Origin: an uncultured Lachnospiraceae bacterium
Lineage (GTDB): Bacteria > Bacillota > Clostridia > Lachnospirales > Lachnospiraceae
Direction: 5' to 3'
Assembly (NCBI GenBank): GCA_910585605.1
Contig: CAJUFL010000005.1
Span: forward strand, 52,572-116,571
Length of the DNA: 64,000 bases
Shown: piece after piece, positions 33,129 to 42,332 of the stretch
Layout: every line of letters starts with the position of its first letter
Position numbering within the stretch: position 1 is the first letter of the stretch
Notes under the pieces: model-generated
What the model saw: only the letters and a program-made list of their open reading frames with translations
What the model was told of the DNA's origin: nothing
The model's database searches: none
Position numbers and translations under genes: made by a program

Positions 33129-34053
33129 AGCAGCAATCAGGGAAAAAGTGAAAGATGTAGAGGCGGTAATATACGATTATATGCCGGAAGATGTCGGTCT
33201 GCAAAAAACAGTCATTGATGCAATGCACTATACAATGCAGGCAGGAGGAAAAAGAATCCGTCCTCTTTTGATGCAAGAGGTTTATCGTCTGCTTGGAGGC
33301 AGCGACAAGGTGGTGGAACCGTTTATGGCGGCAATGGAGATGATACATACGTATTCACTGATTCATGATGATCTGCCGGCATTAGATAATGATGATTTCA
33401 GGAGAGGCAGGAAGACGGCACATATCGTATATGGAGAAGCGATGGCAATTCTGGCAGGAGACAGCTTGTTAAATTATGCGTATGAAACAGCTGTAAAAGC
33501 ATTTGATATGATTCAGGCATCACAAGAAAAAAAGGGAATTGAAGATCTTAAGAGGGAGCTTGCCTCCAGAAAAAATGTAGAATATGCCCTTCAGATTCTT
33601 GCTGCAAAGCCTGGAATTTACGGCATGATCGGCGGACAGACCGCAGATGTGGAATTAACTGGAACCAGACTGACAAAGGAACAGCTGGCATATATTTATG
33701 AAAATAAAACAGGTGCTTTGATAGAAGCATCCATGATGATTGGAGCTGTACTTGCAGGTGCGGACAATGGGATAATTGAAAAAATCAGAAAAACAGCGTA
33801 TAATGTTGGAATGGCTTTTCAGATTCAGGATGACATATTGGACGAGACGGCAAGCTTTGAGGAATTGGGAAAACCAATCCATAGCGATGAAAAGAATGAA
33901 AAGGTTACGTTTGTGACGCTTTACGGAATAAAAGAGGCGGAAAAAGAAGTAGAGAGGCTTTCAGAGGAAGCCATTACGATTATACGGGAACTGAAAGGGG
34001 ACTCCTCTTTTTTAATAGATATCATAGGATATTTAATTCACAGAAAGAATTAA
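33118..34053 (+). CDS. ispA: Polyprenyl (farnesyl/geranylgeranyl) diphosphate synthase
   Basis: IspA (311 residues) elongates isoprenyl diphosphates. The first aspartate-rich motif is LIHDDLPALDNDDFRRGR, the second FQIQDDILDETA. GGKRIRPLL binds diphosphate, and GGQTADVELTG lies between. It has the four-residue-spaced DDxxxxD of the bacterial type II class. It sits directly before dxs, linking precursor supply and chain elongation. Confidence 0.94.
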   Translation: MEIEAAIREKVKDVEAVIYDYMPEDVGLQKTVIDAMHYTMQAGGKRIRPLLMQEVYRLLGGSDKVVEPFMAAMEMIHTYSLIHDDLPALDNDDFRRGRKTAHIVYGEAMAILAGDSLLNYAYETAVKAFDMIQASQEKKGIEDLKRELASRKNVEYALQILAAKPGIYGMIGGQTADVELTGTRLTKEQLAYIYENKTGALIEASMMIGAVLAGADNGIIEKIRKTAYNVGMAFQIQDDILDETASFEELGKPIHSDEKNEKVTFVTLYGIKEAEKEVERLSEEAITIIRELKGDSSFLIDIIGYLIHRKN

Positions 34054-34076
34054 TATAAAACAAATGAGGTAGTTGA

Positions 34077-35939
34077 ATGGGACTGTTAGATAATATTAAG
34101 GAACCAAATGATATAAAACAATATGATGTTGAACAGTGGGAACCCCTTGCAGAGGAGATAAGAACTTTTTTACTGGAGCATATTTCAAAGACCGGAGGAC
34201 ATTTGGCATCCAATCTTGGATGTGTGGAGCTGACAATGGCACTGCATCTGGTCCTCAATCTTCCAAAGGATAAGATTATCTGGGATGTGGGACACCAGAG
34301 TTATACACATAAGATTTTAACAGGAAGACAGAAGGGATTTGATACTCTAAGGCAGCTTGGCGGCATGAGCGGATTTCCTAAAAGAGTGGAAAGTGAAACG
34401 GATATTTTCGAAACAGGTCACAGTTCTACTTCTATCTCCGCAGCTATAGGCGTGGCCAAGGCAAATGAATTAAGTGGGAATAAGAGTACTATTGTAGCGG
34501 TGATCGGTGACGGTTCTTTTACCGGAGGACTTACATATGAAGCACTCAATAATCTGGCTAGATTAAAGAGCAGCTGCGTGATCATACTCAATGATAACGA
34601 AATGTCTATTGATGAGAATGTCGGAGGAATGTCCAGCTATCTAAATAAAATCAGGGTAGGACAGGCATATAATGAAGTAAAATCCGGGGTGGAAAAAGGG
34701 CTTATGAATATACCGGGGATTGGTGAAGGTCTTGCAAAAGCTGTAAAACGTGGTAAGGACAGTATTAAAGGCTTATTGGTTCCGGGAATGTTTTTTGAGG
34801 ATCTGGGGATTACTTATATCGGACCTATTGACGGTCATAATATATCCCAGATGGTGGATACATTTGAGGCAGCGGTCAGGTTAAAACGTCCGGTGGTTGT
34901 GCATGTTAAGACTATAAAAGGAAAGGGCTATCGTTATGCAGTAAAACATCCTCAATATTTTCATGGTGTGAGTCCTTTTGATTTAAAAACAGGGAAAGCT
35001 TTGGAAAAGAAGACGAAGATGACGAATACAGATGTATTTGGAAGGAAGATGCTGGCTTTGGGAGAAGAGTATCCCCAACTGGTAGCAATTACAGCGGCAA
35101 TGGCATCGGGAACCGGTCTTCAGAAATTTGCGAATGTATATCCCAAACGTTTTTTTGATGTGGGAATAGCGGAGCAGCATGCGGTGACCTTTGCAGCCGG
35201 GCTGGCAAGAGAAGGGATGATACCAGTGGTTGCAGTGTATTCTTCTTTTTTACAAAGAGCATATGACCAGATTCTTCATGATGTCTGCCTGCAGAACCTG
35301 CATGTGGTTTTTGCTATTGACCGTTCAGGGCTGGTAGGGGAAGACGGAGCAACCCATCAGGGGATTTTTGACGCAGCATATTTAAGTAATATTCCCAATA
35401 TGACGGTTATAGCACCTAAGAACCGTTATGAATTAACGAAAGCACTGGAGTTTGCGATGGAATATCAGGGACCGGTTGCACTTAAGTACAGCAAGGGGGC
35501 AGCATTTTACGGTCTTCGTGAACAGTTAGAACCCATAGAGTGCGGAAAAAGTGAAATTTTATTCAAAGGAAGCAAGGTGGCACTGATCGCAGTGGGGAAT
35601 ATGGTGGAGGAAGCCTGCAAAGTATATGAGGCATTAAAAGAAAAGGGCAATGAGATAACCTTAGTGAATGCCAGATTTATAAAACCGCTGGATGAAACTA
35701 TGTTAAAAAGTCTTGCAAAAGAACATGAAGTGATATTTACTTTGGAAGAGCAGTTATTTCAGGGTGGATATGGACAGGCAGTCTCATCATTTTATATGAG
35801 GAATCATATGAATCGAATCAGAGTGGAGAATATCGCAATAGAAGATACTTTTGTGGAGCATGGAGCAGTGGCAGCGTTAAGAAAGCGTCTTGGGCTTGAT
35901 GCAGAGAGTGTCTTGCAAAAAATAGAACAATATTTGTGA
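34077..35939 (+). CDS. dxs: 1-deoxy-D-xylulose-5-phosphate synthase
   Basis: Dxs (620 residues) condenses pyruvate with glyceraldehyde 3-phosphate to start the MEP isoprenoid pathway. Features are GHLASNLGCVELTMALH, DVGHQSYTHKILTGR, the ThDP motif GDGSFTGG...NDNEMS, the transketolase-type DVGIAEQHAVTFAAG and the C-terminal GYGQAVSSFYMR. Full length. It ends 21 bases before tlyA, matching the Bacillus gene order. Confidence 0.96.
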   Translation: MGLLDNIKEPNDIKQYDVEQWEPLAEEIRTFLLEHISKTGGHLASNLGCVELTMALHLVLNLPKDKIIWDVGHQSYTHKILTGRQKGFDTLRQLGGMSGFPKRVESETDIFETGHSSTSISAAIGVAKANELSGNKSTIVAVIGDGSFTGGLTYEALNNLARLKSSCVIILNDNEMSIDENVGGMSSYLNKIRVGQAYNEVKSGVEKGLMNIPGIGEGLAKAVKRGKDSIKGLLVPGMFFEDLGITYIGPIDGHNISQMVDTFEAAVRLKRPVVVHVKTIKGKGYRYAVKHPQYFHGVSPFDLKTGKALEKKTKMTNTDVFGRKMLALGEEYPQLVAITAAMASGTGLQKFANVYPKRFFDVGIAEQHAVTFAAGLAREGMIPVVAVYSSFLQRAYDQILHDVCLQNLHVVFAIDRSGLVGEDGATHQGIFDAAYLSNIPNMTVIAPKNRYELTKALEFAMEYQGPVALKYSKGAAFYGLREQLEPIECGKSEILFKGSKVALIAVGNMVEEACKVYEALKEKGNEITLVNARFIKPLDETMLKSLAKEHEVIFTLEEQLFQGGYGQAVSSFYMRNHMNRIRVENIAIEDTFVEHGAVAALRKRLGLDAESVLQKIEQYL

Positions 35940-35960
35940 AACAGCTAAAGTGAGGGAAAA

Positions 35961-36761
35961 ATGAAGGAACGTTTGGATGTGCTGCTTGTAAAACAGGGAC
36001 TTGCGGCGTCAAGGGAAAAAGCAAAGGCAGTTATCATGTCGGGAATTGTGTTTGTGGACGGGCAAAGAGAGGATAAAGCCGGTTCTGTTTTTGATGAAAA
36101 GGCAAAGATAGAGATAAGAGGTACTACCCTTAAATATGTAAGCAGAGGGGGTCTTAAGCTTGAAAAGGCAATGGACCATTTTGATGTGACAATGTCGGGA
36201 AAAGTCTGTATGGATGTGGGAGCTTCTACCGGTGGTTTTACGGATTGTATGCTGCAAAATGGGGCGGTTAAGGTGTATGCTGTGGATGTGGGGCATGGGC
36301 AGTTGGATTGGAAGCTTAGAAATGACGAAAGGGTAGTCTGCATGGAAAAGACCAATATCCGTTATGTTACCAGAGAGCAGATTGAAGAACCGGTATCTTT
36401 TGCGTCGATTGACGTATCCTTTATCTCACTCACTAAGGTGCTGGGTCCGGTAAAAGAGCTGCTGACAGAAGACGGAGAAGTGGTATGTCTGATAAAGCCG
36501 CAGTTTGAGGCAGGAAGAGAAAAGGTAGGAAAAAAAGGTGTTGTCAGGGATGAGTCGGTACATAAAGAGGTTATCCATGTGGTGATGGACTTTGCGTCTT
36601 CTATTGGTTTCATTCCCTGTAATCTGGAATTTTCCCCGATTAAAGGACCGGAAGGCAATATAGAATATTTACTGCACTTAAGTCAGGATTCGGAAAAAAA
36701 GGCAGGGTCCATTGATATAGACAGTGTTGTGGCGGCATCCCACAGTACACTGGATAAATAA
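35961..36761 (+). CDS. tlyA: TlyA-family rRNA (cytidine-2'-O)-methyltransferase
   Basis: A 266-residue protein with an N-terminal S4 RNA-binding domain (ERLDVLLVKQGLAASREKAK) and an FtsJ/RrmJ-type SAM methyltransferase domain (CMDVGASTGGFTDCMLQNGA, YAVDVGHGQLDWKLR, SIDVSFISLTKVLGPV, CLIKPQFEAGREKVGKKGVV). The K-D-K-E-type residues of the fold are visible in these motifs. Its Bacillus counterpart is yqxC. It precedes nadK across the dispersed repeat. Confidence 0.93.
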   Translation: MKERLDVLLVKQGLAASREKAKAVIMSGIVFVDGQREDKAGSVFDEKAKIEIRGTTLKYVSRGGLKLEKAMDHFDVTMSGKVCMDVGASTGGFTDCMLQNGAVKVYAVDVGHGQLDWKLRNDERVVCMEKTNIRYVTREQIEEPVSFASIDVSFISLTKVLGPVKELLTEDGEVVCLIKPQFEAGREKVGKKGVVRDESVHKEVIHVVMDFASSIGFIPCNLEFSPIKGPEGNIEYLLHLSQDSEKKAGSIDIDSVVAASHSTLDK

Positions 36762-36775
36762 TTAATGACAATATT

Positions 36776-36975
36776 TGGTAGTGTCAAGTGGATTATGAAA
36801 ATTTACGAGACGGGAATTTTCCACATAAAAATCTGCTTACTCAAGGTATCACGTGTATGAAAATTGCTTCGCAATGATACGTTAATAGATAATCACTTGC
36901 TTTGCAATTGGTTATAAAAAGCAGATAAGCTGGCAAGCAGGCAATCAATTTTGCTTTGCAAAATTGGTTACAAGT
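36776..36975 (+). repeat. Dispersed structured repeat, copy 2 (200 bp)
   Basis: This copy shares start (TGGTAGTGTCAAGTGGATTA) and end (AAAATTGGTTACAAGT) with 20438-20703. Its hairpin pairs ACGTGT (36851-36856) with ATACGT (36877-36882) around ATTGC-TTC-GCAAT. Relative to copy 1 a C-G pair became T-A and a G-C pair became G-T, so pairing is kept. The last arm is a compact 12-bp hairpin, AATCAATTTTGC-TTT-GCAAAATTGGTT (36943-36969, one wobble). It fills the tlyA-nadK gap and stops 16 bases before nadK. Confidence 0.85.
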
Positions 36976-36991
36976 ATGAAGGGAATCGGAT

Positions 36992-37864
36992 ATGAGAAAT
37001 TTTTTAATTGCAACAAATTTCATAAAAGATGACAATCTGATTTTTACTTCCAAGATTGAACATTATATTTCCACGCATGGGGGAAGCTGTAAAAAAATTA
37101 TTGGAGAGACAGATGCGCCAGATTCAAGTGGAGACATATCTTATAAACTGGAAAAGGAAGAAATATTTGACTGTATTATCGCATTAGGCGGAGATGGTAC
37201 GATTCTTAAGGTAAGCAGGGATTTAAGGGATATGAATATTCCGATTGTAGGGGTTAATCTGGGCACCCTTGGCTTTTTGACGGAAATTGAGCCGGATCAG
37301 ATATTTCCCGTAATTGACCGGCTGCTTACAGATGATTATGAGATGGAAGAAAGAATGAATATCAGTGGTGCTATTTTTAAAGAGGGGGCTGGAACAGTAC
37401 CATACAAAGATGTAGCATTAAATGACATTGTGGTGACCAGAGCAGGTTTTTCCCGGGTGATCGGACTGAAAGTATATCTTAATGGAAAAGTAATGGATAT
37501 TTATGAGGCAGATGGAGTGATCATCAGTACTCCCACCGGCTCTACCGGATATAATCTGTCCGCAGGAGGACCGATTGTTTCACCTAAGACAAACCTAATC
37601 ATTGTAACCCCGATTTCTCCCCATTCCCTTACCTCTAAAAGCATTGTGCTTTCCAGTGAAGATGAAATTATGATAGAAGTATTGAAAATGCGGAAAGCAC
37701 AGAAGGAGGAAGCGATTGTAAGCTTTGATGGACAGCCGGGGACGCAGCTTTCAGCGGGAGACCGGATTGTAATAGGTAAGGCATGTTCGGTTACCAGAAT
37801 GATAAAGCTGTTTGATGTAAGTTTTTATGAGGTTTTGAGGGAAAAGATAACAAATCATTTATAG
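36992..37864 (+). CDS. nadK: NAD kinase
   Basis: NadK (290 residues) phosphorylates NAD to NADP. It has the GGDGT motif in CIIALGGDGTILKVSRDL, VNLGTLGFLTEIEPDQ, the NE/D-type ALNDIVVTRAGFSRVI, and the Gly-rich STPTGSTGYNLSAGGPIVSP. Start ATG 36992 follows AGGGAA. In clostridia nadK commonly sits between tlyA and argR, as here. The structured repeat is placed directly before its ribosome binding site. Confidence 0.96.
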   Translation: MRNFLIATNFIKDDNLIFTSKIEHYISTHGGSCKKIIGETDAPDSSGDISYKLEKEEIFDCIIALGGDGTILKVSRDLRDMNIPIVGVNLGTLGFLTEIEPDQIFPVIDRLLTDDYEMEERMNISGAIFKEGAGTVPYKDVALNDIVVTRAGFSRVIGLKVYLNGKVMDIYEADGVIISTPTGSTGYNLSAGGPIVSPKTNLIIVTPISPHSLTSKSIVLSSEDEIMIEVLKMRKAQKEEAIVSFDGQPGTQLSAGDRIVIGKACSVTRMIKLFDVSFYEVLREKITNHL

Positions 37865-37877
37865 ATAAGGTGATTCC

Positions 37878-38333
37878 ATGAAAGAGAAAAGACAGAACAA
37901 AATTAAAGAAATTATTGAGGCAAACGAGATTGAAACGCAGGATGAACTGCTTTTAGCCTTGGCAGAAGCAGGATTTTCCACAACGCAGGCCACCATTTCC
38001 AGAGATATAAGGGAAATGAAGCTTACTAAGGTTTCAGACGGGACAGGAAAGCAGAAATATGCCATGATTCAGAGTACAGATACAGATGTTCTTGAGAAGT
38101 ATCATCAGGTATTAAGTGCAGGTATCCTGAATATGGAATATGCTGAAAACCTGATTGTGATTCGTACGGTTTCAGGTATGGCCATGGCAGTAGCGGCAGC
38201 ACTGGATAATATGAATATACAGGGTTTCATGGGTTGTATCGCAGGTGATGATACAATCTTTGCAGCAGCAAGAAATAAGGATTTTTGCAAAGAGATTATT
38301 GCTGACATTAAAAAAGTGGCATCTGACGAATAA
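37878..38333 (+). CDS. argR: Arginine repressor
   Basis: ArgR/AhrC (151 residues) is the arginine-dependent hexameric repressor/activator. The winged helix is at 1-70 (KEIIEANEIETQDELLLALA, TTQATISRDIREMKLTKVSD), and the C-terminal arginine-binding core has the GTIAGDDT-equivalent GCIAGDDTIFAAARN. It stands 13 bases after nadK and 14 before recN, in conserved Firmicutes order. Confidence 0.95.
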   Translation: MKEKRQNKIKEIIEANEIETQDELLLALAEAGFSTTQATISRDIREMKLTKVSDGTGKQKYAMIQSTDTDVLEKYHQVLSAGILNMEYAENLIVIRTVSGMAMAVAAALDNMNIQGFMGCIAGDDTIFAAARNKDFCKEIIADIKKVASDE

Positions 38334-38347
38334 GTTGGAGGTATACT

Positions 38348-40021
38348 ATGCTATTAAATTTACATATTAAGAATATGGCATTAATTGATGAAATAGATAT
38401 CAATTTTGCGGATAATTTGAATATATTAACAGGTGAAACAGGCGCAGGTAAATCTATTGTGATTGATTCTATTATGCTGGCATTAGGTGGAAAGACGCCA
38501 AAGGATTTTGTGAGAAAGGATGCGCAGTACGGACTGGTGGAACTGCTTTTTTTAATAGAAGATGCCGAGACAAAAGAACGTCTGAAAGAATTAGATGTTC
38601 CGGATATGGAAGATGGAGAGCTGATATTGTCCAGAAAAGTGATTGGCAGCAGAAGTATCTGCAAAGTGAATGGTGAGACTGTCACACTTTCTAAAATCAG
38701 GGAAATTGCAGGATTTTTGCTGGATCTACATGCACAGCATGAGCATCAGTCACTGTTAGTTCCGGCAAATCATTTAAAGCTGTTAGACCGGTATGGCCAT
38801 GAGAGTTTAGAACCATTAAAGGTGAATGTAAAAAAAATATTTAAAAAATATTGTGAAGTAAAAGATGAACTTTTGGCGAATACTATGAATGAAGAAGAAA
38901 AAAAACGCCAGATGGATCTGATTGCATTCGAACGAAATGAGATAGAGGAAGCAGCTTTGAAAGAAGGAGAAGATACTGCATTAGAAGAGCAGTATCGAAG
39001 AGCTTCTAACAGCAGGAACATAACGGAAAAGCTTTCGAATGCTTACACTTATACTGAAAACGCGGCTTTTGATGCTATAGACAGGGCAATCAGGGAAATG
39101 ACAATGGTTTCAGAATTTGATAAAGAGCTGGAATCCATGACAGATATGCTTGCCACAGTATCGGATTTGATTTCGGATTTTTCACGGAATGCAAGGGATT
39201 ATCTGGAAAATAATACATTTTCAGAAGAAGAATTCAGACAGATGGAAGAGCGTTTAAATAATATCAATCATTTGAAGGCAAAATATGGAAAAAACATATC
39301 CGATATCATATCCTATGGAAAATCACTGGATGACAAATATGAAAAATTACTTAATCAGGAGATGTATATACAGGAATTACAGGAAAAAATGAATGTTTTG
39401 GAGCAGGAGCTTTCCTTGGCCTGCGATGCTTTGAATAAGGAAAGAAGGATAATTGCCGGCAGGCTTACAAAGAATATTACTGATGCGTTGATTGATTTGA
39501 ATTTTCTTGATGTACGTTTTAATATGGTTTTTGAACCGCTTGGACATTATACGGCAGACGGTTACGATCATGCATATTTTATCATGGCGGCAAATGTGGG
39601 AGAGGAAATGAAACCGCTTTGGCAGGTGGCATCCGGCGGTGAACTTTCACGAATTATGCTGGCTGTGAAATCCGTTCTTGCAGATGCAGACCGGATTGAA
39701 ACGCTGATCTTTGACGAAATTGATGTAGGAATTAGTGGAAGAACTGCCCAGATGGTGGCAGAAAAGATTCATGGAATCGGTAAAAACCATCAGGTAATCT
39801 GCATTACCCATTTACCACAGATTGCAGCAATGGCCAATCACCACTATCTGATTGAAAAAAATGTAATAGATGGAAAGACCTTAACCAGTATTTACCGTCT
39901 TGACAAAGAACAGGAAATCATGGAGCTTGCGAGGTTGATTGGTGGTGTAAAAATTACTGATACCGTAGTGGAAAGTGCAAAAGAAATGAAAGATTTGGCA
40001 GGCAAGGCAAAGGTTAACTGA
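38348..40021 (+). CDS. recN: DNA repair protein RecN
   Basis: RecN (557 residues) is an SMC-like ATPase for double-strand break repair. Walker A is NILTGETGAGKSIVIDSIML; the arms are coiled coil (about 155-370). The C-terminal half has the ABC signature ASGGELSRIMLAVKSVLA, Walker B TLIFDEIDVGISGRTAQMV and a switch His in ICITHLPQIAAMA. GGAGG is near ATG 38348. A strong terminator follows. Confidence 0.96.
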   Translation: MLLNLHIKNMALIDEIDINFADNLNILTGETGAGKSIVIDSIMLALGGKTPKDFVRKDAQYGLVELLFLIEDAETKERLKELDVPDMEDGELILSRKVIGSRSICKVNGETVTLSKIREIAGFLLDLHAQHEHQSLLVPANHLKLLDRYGHESLEPLKVNVKKIFKKYCEVKDELLANTMNEEEKKRQMDLIAFERNEIEEAALKEGEDTALEEQYRRASNSRNITEKLSNAYTYTENAAFDAIDRAIREMTMVSEFDKELESMTDMLATVSDLISDFSRNARDYLENNTFSEEEFRQMEERLNNINHLKAKYGKNISDIISYGKSLDDKYEKLLNQEMYIQELQEKMNVLEQELSLACDALNKERRIIAGRLTKNITDALIDLNFLDVRFNMVFEPLGHYTADGYDHAYFIMAANVGEEMKPLWQVASGGELSRIMLAVKSVLADADRIETLIFDEIDVGISGRTAQMVAEKIHGIGKNHQVICITHLPQIAAMANHHYLIEKNVIDGKTLTSIYRLDKEQEIMELARLIGGVKITDTVVESAKEMKDLAGKAKVN

Positions 40022-40036
40022 TTGATAATTTACAGG

Positions 40037-40080
40037 ATAACTCATACTAAACGTAAAATGTTTGGTATGAGTTATTTTTG
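40037..40080 (+). terminator. Terminator after recN
   Basis: ATAACTCATACTAAAC (40037-40052) pairs with GTTTGGTATGAGTTAT (40060-40075) along 16 positions with one wobble, then TTTT. Confidence 0.9.
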
Positions 40081-40130
40081 TGTGGGAAAAGCAGACAGGT
40101 TTTTTCATTTACAAAAGGAAGGAGATAAAA

Positions 40131-41228
40131 ATGCAGAGATATAAAAAATTTTTAAAATATATATTGGCGGTAAATATAATGTTTGTCCTTGTCGTAGCAG
40201 GGCTTGGCTATGAGAATGAGTCCAAGAAAAAAGAAATCGCTGAAGTATCAAGGCAATTGGAGGCTAAGGGAAAGGCAAAGGGGAAAAATCTGTCCAAAAA
40301 GGTGATTCCGGTGGGTAAAACAGTAGGCATATATATTAATACAGAGGGTATTCTTGTAATTGATACAGGAGAAGTGACTAATCTGGACGGAAATAATGAA
40401 GCTCCAGCAAAAAATAAACTGATGAAGGGGGATTATATCACAAAGCTGAACGGGCAGGAGATGAAGACCAAAAAACAGCTGATTCAGACCATTACAGAAT
40501 GCGGTGGAGATACGCTGGTATTTGAGGTGATCAGAAAGGGAGAATGTATCGAGGTAAAAGTAGAGCCTGTTGAAACGGATGCAGATATTTATAAAGTAGG
40601 TATCTGGGTAAGAGATGATCTTCAGGGGCTTGGTACAGTTACCTATATCGAGGATGATTGTTTTGGAGCATTAGGGCATAGCATTAATGATACGGATACC
40701 GGAGCCATTTTGCAGGTATCCGGTGGAGAAATATATGAAGCAGATATTTTTGGTGTGGAGAAAGGTATCTGCGGGAGTCCTGGAGAAATAGAAGGAATGA
40801 TAGCATATCAGACAGAAAATGTAGTGGGAGTAATTAATGGAAATTATCTGTATGGAATATTTGGAACGATAACAGACGCATTTAAAGAAGACCTTTCCAA
40901 GGAGAAAGCGATTCCTGTGGCAGCGATAGAAGAGGTAAAAGAGGGAACAGCATATATACAATCGTATGTAAGTGGAAAAAAAGAATTATATGAAATCGAA
41001 ATTGTTAATATTCATAAAAATGATAATGGAGACCAGGAGATGGAGATTCAGGTTACTGATAAAAAATTGATTGATCTGACCGGTGGGATTGTACAGGGAA
41101 TGAGTGGAAGTCCAATTATTCAAAATGATAAACTGGTTGGTGCTGTAACACATGTTTTTGTGGAGGAACCAACAAAGGGATATGGTATATTTGTCGAAAC
41201 CATGAGGAAATCGACGAAAATAGAATAG
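40131..41228 (+). CDS. spoIVB: SpoIVB peptidase (S55)
   Basis: SpoIVB (365 residues) is the forespore signal protease that triggers pro-sigma-K processing. An N-terminal signal anchor (ILAVNIMFVLVVAGLGY) leads to a PDZ domain (about 105-150, GDYITKLNGQEMKTKKQLIQ) and the S55 protease domain. His183 in GALGHSINDTDTG and the serine of GIVQGMSGSPIIQ (about 325-327) mark the active site. GGAAGGAG precedes ATG 40131. It lies upstream of the spo0A-like genes, as in Bacillus. Its last codons contain a perfect Spo0A-box sequence. Confidence 0.95.
   Translation: MQRYKKFLKYILAVNIMFVLVVAGLGYENESKKKEIAEVSRQLEAKGKAKGKNLSKKVIPVGKTVGIYINTEGILVIDTGEVTNLDGNNEAPAKNKLMKGDYITKLNGQEMKTKKQLIQTITECGGDTLVFEVIRKGECIEVKVEPVETDADIYKVGIWVRDDLQGLGTVTYIEDDCFGALGHSINDTDTGAILQVSGGEIYEADIFGVEKGICGSPGEIEGMIAYQTENVVGVINGNYLYGIFGTITDAFKEDLSKEKAIPVAAIEEVKEGTAYIQSYVSGKKELYEIEIVNIHKNDNGDQEMEIQVTDKKLIDLTGGIVQGMSGSPIIQNDKLVGAVTHVFVEEPTKGYGIFVETMRKSTKIE
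41191..41198 (+). promoter_or_regulatory. Spo0A-box-like site in the spoIVB 3' end
   Basis: TTGTCGAA is identical to the core Spo0A box and lies 320 bases before the first spo0A-like start, inside codons for F-V-E of spoIVB. Coding constraint alone could produce it, so the call is tentative. Confidence 0.35.
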
Positions 41229-41392
41229 GGTGTATATGGAAGGTTAACAAAAATAGTGTCAAATTTTAAAATTAAATTGGTATTTATGCGGTTGTAATTT
41301 TATAAAACCCCTTATAAATTAAGAATCGTCGTAATCTAAAAGAAAAAATATGTGTTGCATCACACAATTCGATACACAGACGAAAAAAAGTT

Positions 41393-41416
41393 TTGTTATA
41401 GGACAACTTATAACAA
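41393..41416 (+). promoter_or_regulatory. Inverted repeat upstream of the spo0A-like pair
   Basis: TTGTTATA-N8-TATAACAA is a perfect 8-bp dyad in the 289-bp leader of the first spo0A-like gene. TATAGT at 41431-41436 is a possible -10 element just downstream, so the dyad would overlap or flank the -35 region and may be an operator. Confidence 0.4.
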
Positions 41417-41485
41417 CAGTTTTAGTCTGGTATAGTCAGAAATGGTCGATGCTACTATGTTTCTGTCAGCAAGGTGCATAGTTTA

Positions 41486-41492
41486 TGACGAA
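41486..41492 (+). promoter_or_regulatory. Spo0A-box-like site before the first spo0A-like gene
   Basis: TGACGAA matches the degenerate Spo0A box TGNCGAA and lies 26 bases ahead of the start codon, just upstream of AGGAGGGG. It could allow autoregulation, but a 7-base match alone is weak. Confidence 0.3.
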
Positions 41493-41517
41493 AAATCATA
41501 TATTTTAGGAGGGGAAT

Positions 41518-42309
41518 ATGATTCGTGTAATGATTGGTAACCATGATGAAACTATGCGAAAGAAAATGGAGGATATTGTGAGAAAACAAACACAATGTCA
41601 TCTGATAGGTACATATGAAAAAGGGGATCAGCTTTTGTCAAATATAAAGGAGGAGATACCGGATCTTGTAATCTTAAATCCGGTTCTGCCCAATTTAGAT
41701 GGCATTGGCGTAATAGAAAAAGTACGTTCGGAAGTTCAACTTGATTCAGTAAGATTTATTTTAGTTGCCGGATTGCAGCAGACGAAAGTATTGGATGTAC
41801 TGCAAAACCGGAAAAACGTCAGATTTCTTCCATGGGAAAATAACGAAAACACATTAGAAAAATGTATTGTGGAAACGCCAAAGAATACTACAGGACCAGG
41901 TCGTGCATTACAGGTTGAAGACATTGTCGTAAAACAAGGTAATCATGAAAAAGACATGAATATGCTGGTAACACAGATGATTCATGAGATTGGGGTGCCG
42001 GCCCATATAAAAGGTTATCTGTATTTAAGAACCGCCATTTTGATGGCAGTGGATAATATGGATGTGCTGAATGCCGTGACAAAGCAGCTGTATCCGGATA
42101 TTGCAAAAGAGCACGGGACAACAGATACAAGAGTGGAAAGGGCGATTCGTCATGCGATTGAGGTTGCGTGGGAAAGGGGAAACATTGATATGATTCATGA
42201 TTTGTTCGGATATACCATCCAGGCGGACAAGGGAAAGCCGACCAATTCAGAATTTATTGCATTAATGGCAGATAGGATTCGTCTGGACAAAATGAATGAC
42301 GCAGGTTAA
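41518..42309 (+). CDS. Spo0A-like regulator with a pseudo-receiver domain
   Basis: A 263-residue protein whose C-terminal half (about 145-263) is a clear Spo0A DNA-binding domain: VPAHIKGYLYLRTAIL, LYPDIAKEHGTTDTRVERAI, RHAIEVAWERG, KPTNSEFIALMADRIRL. The N-terminal receiver fold is recognisable, but its working residues are replaced. Against Bacillus Spo0A the acidic pair becomes Asn8-His9, the phospho-acceptor Asp becomes Asn54 (VILNPVLPNLDG), the Thr becomes Ala (LVAGL) and the Lys becomes Leu. It cannot be phosphorylated in the usual way. AGGAGGGG precedes ATG 41518. It is tandem with a second copy 23 bases downstream. Confidence 0.9.
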   Translation: MIRVMIGNHDETMRKKMEDIVRKQTQCHLIGTYEKGDQLLSNIKEEIPDLVILNPVLPNLDGIGVIEKVRSEVQLDSVRFILVAGLQQTKVLDVLQNRKNVRFLPWENNENTLEKCIVETPKNTTGPGRALQVEDIVVKQGNHEKDMNMLVTQMIHEIGVPAHIKGYLYLRTAILMAVDNMDVLNAVTKQLYPDIAKEHGTTDTRVERAIRHAIEVAWERGNIDMIHDLFGYTIQADKGKPTNSEFIALMADRIRLDKMNDAG

Positions 42310-42332
42310 GCAATAGAGGGGAGACATAAAAA

